A DNA stretch of 6,774 bases from Rhodococcus sp. IITR03. Its GTDB lineage: Bacteria; Actinomycetota; Actinomycetes; Mycobacteriales; Mycobacteriaceae. Location of the stretch: the NCBI GenBank assembly GCA_001017865.1, contig LATQ01000001.1, positions 723,893 to 730,666 on the forward strand, in the 5' to 3' direction. Position numbers and translations under genes: made by a program. Below are positions 1 to 5,727 of this stretch, in pieces (position 1 is the stretch's first letter; each line of letters starts with the position of its first letter). The notes below the pieces were generated by a model. That model was given only the letters and a program-made list of their open reading frames with translations, made no database searches and was not told the DNA's origin.

Positions 1-4
1 GGTG

Positions 5-1331
5 TTACGGCGCGGTCGCCGCGGCGGCCGCGCGAGCGGCGGTGCGGCACAAGCGTCGGCGATCCTCGAGAACGCGTCGTCGTCGAGCGCGGACGAGACG
101 AACCACGTCTCGAAGGCGCTCGGGGGCGCGTAGACGCCGCGCTCGAGCAGCGCGTGGAAGAAGGCCGGGAAGCGCCAGGTCTGCGCGGCCTTGGCCTGCT
201 CGTAGTTCGTCACCGGCTCGGCGGTGAAGAAGACGCTCAGCAGCGTGCCGGCGTTCTGGACGCGGTGCGGCACCCCTTCGGCGGCGAGTGCATCGCCGAG
301 CAGACGCCCGAGGGTCTCGGCGTTGCGGTCCAGTGCGGCGTAGACCTCGGCGTCGGCGGCACGCAGGCTCGCGAGGCCGGCGGCGACGGCGACGGGATTA
401 CCGGACAGGGTGCCGGCCTGGTAGACCGGTCCGCTCGGGGCGAGATGGGCCATGACGTCGGCGCGACCACCGAAGGCCGCGGCGGGCAGACCACCGCTCA
501 TGACCTTGCCGAAGGTCATCAGGTCTCCGGAGACCCCGTCGATGCCGTGCCAGCCGGTCGCGCTCGCGCGGAAGCCGGTCATCACCTCGTCCATGATCAG
601 CAGCGCGCCGTGCTCACGGGTGAGGTCGCGCAGGCCCTCGTTGAAGCCGGGCACCGGGGGGACGGTGCCCATGTTGCCGGCGGCGGCCTCGGTGATGACC
701 GCAGCGATCTCGCCGGGGTTCGCCTCGAAGGCGGCACGCACGGCGGCGAGGTCGTTGTAGGGGACGACGATGGTGTCGCCCGCCTGGGCGCCGTGACGCC
801 GGGCGAGGTGGGCAGACCGAAGGTGGCGACGCCGGAACCGGCGTCGGCGAGCAGCGCGTCGACGTGACCGTGATAACAGCCCGCGAACTTCACGATCTTC
901 GACCGTCCGGTGAATCCGCGCGCGAGACGGACGGCGCTCATCGTCGCCTCGGTGCCGGAGTTGACGAGCCGGACCTGCTCCACCGGCGCGATGCGGGCGA
1001 CGATCTCCTCCGCGAGTTCGACCTCACCCTCGGTGGGCGCACCGAACGACAGACCCGCCACGGCGGTGGATCGGACGGCCTCGACGACCGCCGGATGCGC
1101 GTGCCCGAGAATCATCGGACCCCAGGAACACACCAGGTCGACGTAGGTTTTTCCGTCGACGTCGGTGAGCAGCGGACCCGATCCCGATGCGAAGAAAGGA
1201 GGATTGCCGCCGACCGATCCGAACGCGCGGACCGGAGAGTTGACGCCCCCCGGTGTCACCTTCGATGCCCGGTGGAAGAGTGCGGCGGATCGAGTGTCGT
1301 GGGTGGACGAAGCATCGGGGGTCGCAGTCAC
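5..1331 (-). CDS. hemL: Glutamate-1-semialdehyde 2,1-aminomutase (two apparent frameshifts)
   Basis: HemL is a cytosolic PLP enzyme that moves the amino group of glutamate-1-semialdehyde to give 5-aminolevulinate, the first dedicated heme precursor of the C5 pathway. The reading shows the family's landmarks: [14 protein letters not shown] near residue 24, [12 protein letters not shown] near 69, [16 protein letters not shown] near 124, YHGH near 153, the PLP aspartate in [10 protein letters not shown] (D248) and the Schiff-base lysine in [13 protein letters not shown] (K276). The GTG at 1331 is the last start before the conserved part; a weak GGAAG lies only 2 bases upstream. Length after repair is about 442 residues, normal for the family. 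One base seems missing at 791-792, where GVT should pass into [14 protein letters not shown], and one near 53, where repair restores an Ala-rich end and a TAA at 5-7. The second repair is less certain, since the unrepaired frame runs off the window edge. Family assignment is secure; the breaks look like sequencing errors. Confidence 0.95.
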
Positions 1332-1400
1332 GACTTCCAGTGTCCGTAGTTTCGCGAGATTTGCCAAAAACAGCGGTCCCCAAACCTCCTGTGTTTTTTC

Positions 1401-1421
1401 TCCCTTACCAGGAAAAAGGGA
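1401..1421. repeat. Short inverted repeat in the divergent promoter region
   Basis: TCCCTT at 1401-1406 is the exact reverse complement of AAGGGA at 1416-1421, with a 9-base spacer. It lies in the AT-rich centre of the region shared by hemL and the oxidase gene, where a regulator binding site would be expected. Six-base arms are short enough to arise by chance, so an operator role is only a suggestion. No T run follows it on either strand in the way a terminator would require. Confidence 0.35.
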
Positions 1422-1444
1422 CACCGTGAGTGACTTGTCGCACC

Positions 1445-1450
1445 TATCGT
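1445..1450 (+). promoter_or_regulatory. Possible -10 box of a leaderless promoter for the oxidase-like gene
   Basis: TATCGT fits the actinobacterial TANNNT -10 pattern and lies 7 bases before the ATG at 1458. A transcript starting at or next to that ATG would therefore be leaderless, a common arrangement in this group. No good -35 element is seen at the expected distance, and a GAGG directly before the ATG (1453-1456) is too close to act as a normal ribosome binding site. This is a weak call. Confidence 0.25.
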
Positions 1451-1457
1451 CTGAGGC

Positions 1458-3402
1458 ATGCCGACGACAGCCGAACACCTGCGCATCGCACTCGACGGTG
1501 CGTGGCACGAAGCCCGCGAACGCGCCCGCAAGGATCTCGCGCACGAGAAGTTCGCGCCGCACTACACTCCCGAGACCGACAAGCCCGCCGCCATCACGCT
1601 CGAGCAGATGCGCATCCTCGCCGAGCACGGCTACGCCGCGTCGGGTTTCTCCGTCGAGTCCGGTGGCACAGGCGACGCGGGCGGTGCGGTCGCCTCCATC
1701 GAGATGCTCGCGATGTCCGACCTGTCGCTCATGGTCAAGGCCGGCGTGCAGTGGGGCCTGTTCGGCGGTGCCGTCGAGAACCTCGGCACCGAGCGGCATC
1801 ACGAAAAGTACGTCAAGCGGCTCATCGATCTCGACGTGCTGGGTTGCTTCGCGATGACCGAGACGGGTCACGGCAGCGACGTGCAGTCGCTCGAGACCAC
1901 GGCGACCTACGATCCGGACACCCAGGAGTTCGTGATCCACTCCCCCACCCCGTCGTCCCGCAAGGACTACATCGGGGGCGCGGCGCAGCACGCCCGGTTC
2001 GCGGCCGTCTTCGCGCAGCTCGTCACGCAGGGCGAGACGCACGGCGTGCACTGTTTCGTCGTCCCGATCCGCGACGAGAGCGGCAACGACCTGCCGGGTG
2101 TGACGACCTCCGACTGCGGTTACAAGGGCGGCCTGCCGGGTGTCGACAACGGCCGCATCGTCTTCGACCAGGTGCGCATCCCCCGGGAGAACCTGCTCAA
2201 CAAGTACGCGGACGTCGAACCGGACGGCACCTACGCCTCGGACATCGACAACCCGAGCCGACGGTTCTTCACGATGCTCGGCACACTGGTCCGCGGGCGC
2301 ATCACCGTCGGCGGCTCGGCGGGTGCGGCGGCGCGGGTCGCGCTGAGCATCGCCACTCGCTACGCCGAGAAGCGTCGCCAGTTCGACGCCCCCGGACGCG
2401 ACGGCGAGGTGCCGATCATGGACTATCTCGTCCACCAGCGGCGCCTGCTCCCGCTGATCGCCCGCTCGTACGCGCTCGGTTTCGCCCAGAACGAGCTGCT
2501 CACCACGATGCACCGGCTGCAGTCGACGTCGTTGCAGGAACTCGACGCGCAGGAACAGCGCGAACTCGAGGGCCGCGCGGCCGGTCTCAAGGTCGCCAAC
2601 ACCTGGCACGCGTCGCGAGCGATCCAGGAGTGCCGCGAGGCGTGCGGTGGTGCCGGCTACATGGCCGAGAACCGGCTGACGGCGCTGCGCGCGGACGTCG
2701 ACGTGTTCACGACCTTCGAGGGCGACAACCACGTCCTGACCCAGCTGGTCGCGAAGGAACTGCTCACGGCCTACGCCGACGAGGTGCAGGGCATGAGCCG
2801 GTGGAGTGGATGCGCTTCGCCGCGACCACCATCTCCGACATCGTCAAGAAGCGCACCGCAGCGCAGCAGATCATCCAGACGATCGTCGACACCCGCCAGG
2901 ACAACGAGGAGGACGGCAGCCTCTTCGACCGCGGCACCCAGGTGACGATGTTCGAGGACCGGGAGCAGTACCTGCTGTCCACTGCGGCCCGGCGCCTGCA
3001 GGCCGCGATGAAGCGCGAGGACAACCCGTTCGACGCCTTCAACTTCGTGCAGGACCACGTTCTGCACGCCGCCCGCGCGCACATCGACCGGGTCGTGCTC
3101 GAGGCGTTCGTCGCCGCGATCGAGGACTGCAAGGACGAAACCGCCCGCGACCTGCTGTCGGAGCTGTGCGATCTCTACGCGCTGACGATCATCGACGAGG
3201 ACAAGGCGTGGTTCATGGAGCACCGCCTGCTGTCGGTCGAACGCGCCAAGCCGTCACGCGCGGGATCAACGAGCGGTGCCGCAGCCTGCGTCCGCACGCG
3301 CTGACTCTCGTGGACGGGCTGGGTGTGCCCGACTACCTGCTCGGCTCGGCCATGCTCGAACGTGAGGGAGCGGTCGTCCCGCCTCAGGACGTCGCGGTCT
3401 GA
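1458..3402 (+). CDS. Acyl-CoA oxidase / acyl-CoA dehydrogenase family flavoprotein (two apparent frameshifts)
   Basis: The product should oxidise acyl-CoA to trans-2-enoyl-CoA with FAD, the first step of beta-oxidation; true oxidases pass the electrons to oxygen and make hydrogen peroxide. Residues 1-446 form the dehydrogenase-like part, with the flavin motif [19 protein letters not shown] from 131, [20 protein letters not shown] near 396, and TTFEGDN, whose Glu (E421) matches the catalytic base of the family. From about 447 to 648 lies the helical ACOX C-terminal domain, with [21 protein letters not shown] and [10 protein letters not shown]. The ATG at 1458 directly precedes the first family-like residues. 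One base seems lost at 2798-2799 (GMS should run into PVEWMRF) and one at 3250-3251 (ERAK into AVTRGINER); repair gives about 648 residues, normal for the family. The divergent partner is hemL. ACOX-like architecture is clear, but oxidase versus dehydrogenase activity and chain-length preference cannot be read from the sequence. Confidence 0.9.
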
Positions 3403-3926
3403 CCGGGGTCGCCGACGAGCTCGCCGAGCCGTGCTCGCAGCTCGTCGGAGTCCTTCGCCCACGCCCGCACGAACGTTCCTCCGATGAGCCGCACGTCCGA
3501 CGGGTTTGCGGCCGCGCGGCACATCCGCCAGCTCGCCGAGGCTCCGGGCGGTCTCCCAGCGTTCCGGATCGCGCCGGTCGTCCGGTGGCGGCGGCAGCAC
3601 CGCCTCGATCTCGGCGACCGGCAGTTCCTCGGTGCCCTGCCGCAGGACCGTGGAGGTGAGCTCGACGCTGACGTGCCGACGAGCAGCCACGACCATCACG
3701 TAGGAGAAACCGGCGAGCACGATCGCGATGATCGGCAGCGCGACCCAGTGCACGACAGGGCCGGTGAGCAGTTCGACGACGAGGGCCACGACGCAGACCA
3801 GCGGCCGATGCGACCGTGCGCCGGCGCGCTCCGGTTCGTGGAACAGCGGCCCGGCCGGTCGGTACCCATCGGATCGGTGCCCATCGGATCAGGGATCGCC
3901 GGATCGGGGACCGTCGGGTCGGTCAA
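3384..3926 (-). CDS. Membrane-anchored protein of unknown function (two apparent frameshifts)
   Basis: I do not recognise a named family. The repaired product is about 180 residues: a Pro/Asp-rich N-terminal tail with TDP/PDP repeats, a hydrophobic stretch that can form two helices (PLVCVVALVV onward, then VALPIIAIVLAGFSYVMVVA), then a soluble domain containing VELTSTVLRQGTEELPVAEI and a C-terminal VRLIGGTFVRAWAKDSDELR. The order of two helices plus a small beta-rich domain resembles bacterial PH-like or DUF3093-type membrane proteins, but that is only an impression. The likely start is TTG at 3926-3924, which overlaps the preceding stop TGA by two bases and suggests translational coupling. 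Reading needs one added base near 3853 (DR into GPLFHEPE) and one removed base near 3508 (DVPR into AANPSDVRL). An alternative start is GTG at 3789, which would skip the repeat tail and the first repair. The gene ends inside the 3' end of the opposing oxidase gene. Confidence 0.6.
3412..3448 (+). terminator. Hairpin just after the oxidase-like gene, possible terminator
   Basis: CCGACGAGCT at 3412-3421 pairs perfectly with AGCTCGTCGG at 3439-3448. Inside it CGAGC (3425-3429) pairs with GCTCG (3433-3437) around a 3-base loop, making a 10 + 5 bp stem with an asymmetric internal loop. It begins 10 bases after the TGA at 3400-3402, where a terminator is expected. There is no T run after it, as is frequent in GC-rich actinobacteria. 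The same bases encode the C-terminal LRARLGELVG part of the opposing minus-strand gene, so codon bias alone could have produced the pairing. Confidence 0.45.
3861..3890. repeat. Tandem 15-bp repeat, two copies
   Basis: GGTACCCATCGGATC at 3861-3875 is followed directly by GGTGCCCATCGGATC at 3876-3890, with one mismatch. On the minus strand the two copies encode DPMGT-DPMGT in the Pro/Asp-rich tail of the membrane-anchored protein. Being a multiple of three, copy-number change would keep the frame. Further decayed copies of the TDP/PDP pattern follow toward 3926. Confidence 0.8.
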
Positions 3927-4042
3927 GCGGCGAACGCGCCGGGGATCACCAGTAGCACGGTGGTCACCAGGCCGAGGAGGGCGATGAGAGCGATCAACAC
4001 CAATTCGCGACGGCGCCCATAGGGCCGCGGTTCCACCTGCAT
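3923..4042 (-). CDS. 39-residue single-helix membrane protein, unknown function
   Basis: This short gene begins with ATG at 4042, preceded by AAGGA 4 bases upstream, and ends with TGA at 3925-3923. The product starts with a polar, arginine-rich segment (MQVEPRPYGRRRE), followed by one long hydrophobic helix from about residue 14 (LVLIALIALLGLVTTVLLVI) and a short PGAFAA end. Positive charges before the helix predict the N-terminus in the cytoplasm. An in-frame ATG at 4084 would give 53 residues but lacks a good ribosome binding site. It lies between two membrane-protein genes on the same strand, and its stop overlaps the TTG start of the next gene, so it is probably translated as part of that operon. 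No known function; it could be a small partner of the neighbouring membrane proteins. It is short enough to be missed by automatic gene callers. Confidence 0.65.
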   Translation of the reverse strand: MQVEPRPYGRRRELVLIALIALLGLVTTVLLVIPGAFAA

Positions 4043-4135
4043 GACGTCCTTTTCGCTCGACGGGAAGGGCCTTGCGGCCCACATGGTGAGCCCACCGTAC
4101 TCTTCCGTCGCGCCGGACGAAACCGAGTGGTACGT
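4043..4135 (-). other. Spacer between the two small membrane-protein genes
   Basis: This 93-base gap is the only sizeable break among the membrane-protein genes. On the minus strand it has a small hairpin, GGGCC and GGCCC closing a GCAA tetraloop (4080-4067), 24 bases before the ATG at 4042. It could be a weak processing or attenuation site, but five base pairs are little in GC-rich DNA. No clear promoter is seen. Confidence 0.3.
4047..4051 (-). promoter_or_regulatory. Ribosome binding site of the 39-residue membrane protein gene
   Basis: AAGGA on the minus strand ends 4 bases before the ATG at 4042. It favours this start over the in-frame ATG at 4084 and is the main reason to accept so short a gene. 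Confidence 0.55.
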
Positions 4136-4669
4136 CTATTCTTCCGGCAGTCGCAGGAAGAAGCGATTGGCATCCCGCCGGTGCATCAGCACGATCGCTC
4201 CGACGGTCGCGACGGCTTGCAGAATGCCCACCACACCGAGTATCCAGCCCGCCCCGCCCTCCCCGACGCCCACACCGAAGACGGTGGGCAGCGTCGACAG
4301 CGACATGAACACCCCGAGCAGGGTCAGCAGCATCCGGGCCCAGTTCTTGGCCTTCAACAGCTGCCTGACCACCAGATACAGCAGTCCGACGATCACCAGG
4401 CCGATGCCGGCGGTCAGCGCCACCAGCACCGGTACCGCCGACTCGAGTTGCTCCGTGCTGACACCCTCGACGGCCTGATCGGCGGCCATCGTGGTCATGA
4501 GATCGAGCAGTTCGTCGCGTCGGCTCAGCAGGTCGGCGAGACTTGCCGCCAAACTCACGACGGCGAGAGCGAGTACCCCGCACCACAATTGGTAGGCCGT
4601 CGTGACGTCTCCGGGAACGGGACGATTCGCCGCGGGGCCGGGCCCGACAGGAGGCGCGGGGAAGCTCAT
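4136..4669 (-). CDS. Four-helix membrane protein, likely counterpart of M. tuberculosis Rv0513
   Basis: The product is 177 residues with a proline-rich cytoplasmic start (about 1-20) and four hydrophobic segments at roughly 24-45, 79-102, 108-130 and 141-162. The loop between the first two (about 46-78) is acidic and polar. A basic KAKNWAR segment precedes helix three, and [15 protein letters not shown] ends the protein. It reads without any frame break. The ATG at 4669 shares an ATGA overlap with the hemB stop, so it is almost certainly co-transcribed and translationally coupled with hemB. In M. tuberculosis the gene after hemB is also a conserved transmembrane protein of about this size (Rv0513, from memory), so position and topology support orthology. 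No transport or enzyme motif is visible; a role linked to heme synthesis or the envelope is inferred from position only. Confidence 0.85.
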   Translation of the reverse strand: MSFPAPPVGPGPAANRPVPGDVTTAYQLWCGVLALAVVSLAASLADLLSRRDELLDLMTTMAADQAVEGVSTEQLESAVPVLVALTAGIGLVIVGLLYLVVRQLLKAKNWARMLLTLLGVFMSLSTLPTVFGVGVGEGGAGWILGVVGILQAVATVGAIVLMHRRDANRFFLRLPEE

Positions 4670-5641
4670 GACAGGCGACCCGCGACCTCGGCGGCCCAGT
4701 AGGTGAGGACGACGTCCGCACCGGCTCGCCGGATGCCGACCAGCGATTCGAGGATCGCCGCATCGCGATCGATCCAGCTTCTGCGCGGCCGCGGTGATCA
4801 TCGAGTACTCCCCCGAGATCTGGTAGGCGGCCACCGGGACGGGCGAGCGGTCGGCGACCTCGCGCAGCACGTCGAGATACGACATCGCCGGCTTGACCAT
4901 CACCATGTCGGCGCCCTCGGCGAGGTCGAGATCCACCTCGTGCAGCGACTCGCGACGGTTCGCCGGATCCTGCTGGTAGGTGCGGCGATCTCCCTCGAGG
5001 GACGAGCCGACGGCGTCGCGGAAGGGACCGTAGAACGCCGAGGCGTACTTCGCGGAGTAGGCGAGCTGACCGACCTCGGTGTGCCCCGCCTCGTCGAGCG
5101 CGGACCGGATGAAACCGATCTGGCCGTCCATCATGCCGCTCGGGCCGAGCAGGTGCGCCCCGGCCTCGGCCTGCGCGACGGCCATCTCGGCGTAACGCTC
5201 GAGGGTCGCGTCGTTGTCGACGATGCCGGTGTCGGTGAGCACACCGCAGTGGCCGTGATCGGTGAACTCGTCGAGGCAGGTGTCGGCCATGATCACCGTG
5301 GAGTCGCCGAGTTCGCTGCGCAGCGACCGCAGCGCGCGGTTGAGCACACCGTCGGGATCGCTCGCCGCGGAACCGCGGGCGTCCTTGTCCTCGGGGCGGG
5401 GCACACCGAAGAGCATCAGGCCGCCGACACCGGCGGACACGGCCTCGGCCGCGGCCTTGCGCAGCGAATCGGCGGTGTGCTGGTACACCCCGGGCATCGA
5501 CGCGATCTCGCGCGGCTCGTCGAGGCCGTCGGCCACGAACATGGGGAGCACGAGGTGGCGGGGTTCGAGGGAGGTTTCTGCCACGAGCCGTCGGATGGCG
5601 GGTGTGCTGCGCAGCCGGCGGGGACGGATGTCGGGAAACAT
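4666..5641 (-). CDS. hemB: Delta-aminolevulinic acid dehydratase (porphobilinogen synthase), one apparent frameshift
   Basis: HemB condenses two 5-aminolevulinate molecules into porphobilinogen in the cytosol. The reading shows the expected order: [30 protein letters not shown] is split over the N-terminus, SMPGVYQHT lies near residue 48, and the metal-site loop [13 protein letters not shown] spans 121-133. The two active-site lysines are in [15 protein letters not shown] (K198) and [15 protein letters not shown] (K250), followed by [15 protein letters not shown]. The loop has C122 and C132 but D124 where zinc enzymes have the middle cysteine. I start at ATG 5641, since MFPDIRPRR is the usual family start and GGAAGG lies 10 bases upstream; an in-frame ATG at 5659 has no ribosome binding site. 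Two bases seem missing near 4780, where AAAQ should pass into an NGWIDRD-like sequence; the resumed frame then gives [18 protein letters not shown] and the TGA at 4668-4666. Repaired length is about 325 residues, typical. It lies 86 bases after hemD. Confidence 0.95.
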
Positions 5642-5651
5642 GGGGAGAACA

Positions 5652-5657
5652 CCTTCC
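5652..5657 (-). promoter_or_regulatory. Ribosome binding site deciding the hemB start
   Basis: GGAAGG on the minus strand lies 10 bases before the ATG at 5641 and overlaps the codons just after the alternative ATG at 5659. Its position supports the downstream ATG as the real start, in line with the usual HemB N-terminus. Confidence 0.55.
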
Positions 5658-5666
5658 ATACGGGTC

Positions 5667-5706
5667 GTGCGCGGCCCCGGTAGTGGCGACTACCGGGACC
5701 GCGCAC
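5667..5706 (-). terminator. Strong 18-bp hairpin between hemD and hemB (terminator, attenuator or processing site)
   Basis: On the minus strand GTGCGCGGTCCCGGTAGT (5706-5689) pairs along its whole length with the arm at 5684-5667 across a 4-base CGCC loop. Seventeen pairs are Watson-Crick. The remaining one is U (5698) with G (5675), a wobble allowed in minus-strand RNA but a C-A mismatch in plus-strand RNA, which points to a role in the hem transcript. It fills about half of the 86-base gap, begins 21 bases after the hemD stop and ends 25 bases before the hemB ATG. No U run follows, so it may be a U-less actinobacterial terminator, an attenuator, or a structure that protects or cleaves the hemD-hemB message. 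Confidence 0.75.
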
Positions 5707-5727
5707 GGATCATCGGATCACGAGAGA

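Larger units (their letters stand above)
1332..1457. promoter_or_regulatory. Divergent promoter region between hemL and the acyl-CoA oxidase-like gene
   Basis: These 126 bases separate two genes read away from each other, so both promoters should lie here or just inside the genes. The region is clearly richer in A and T than the flanking genes, with a T6 run at 1394-1399 and A runs at 1366-1370 and 1413-1417, as expected for a promoter region. It holds a short inverted repeat (listed separately) and, on the minus strand, an AGGAGG at 1390-1385 that lies 53 bases before the hemL GTG. I cannot point to a convincing -35/-10 pair for hemL. Confidence 0.6.

Noticed and set aside
154..867. 237-residue open frame on the plus strand across hemL
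   Set aside because: It is the antisense shadow of hemL. The minus strand carries all conserved HemL motifs here, and the plus frame shows only low-complexity Gly/Ala/Asp composition.
597..2732. 711-residue open frame on the minus strand that ends in HemL-like sequence
   Set aside because: Only the part below 1331 is HemL. The rest is the reverse shadow of the oxidase-like gene, rich in Arg, Val, Gly and Asp with no family motifs, kept open by the GC-rich codon bias.
1458..3402. Oxidase-like gene as a decayed pseudogene split in three
   Set aside because: Each of the two breaks is one missing base, with conserved ACOX sequence on both sides and an intact catalytic Glu421; it matches the window-wide error pattern.
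3696..4763. 355-residue Arg/Ser-rich frame on the minus strand
   Set aside because: Out-of-frame reading through the end of hemB and both small membrane genes. Only its final stretch, the TDP/PDP tail, overlaps a real coding segment.
4703..5683. 326-residue open frame on the plus strand across hemB
   Set aside because: Antisense shadow of hemB, which is fully supported on the minus strand by both active-site lysines and the metal-site loop.
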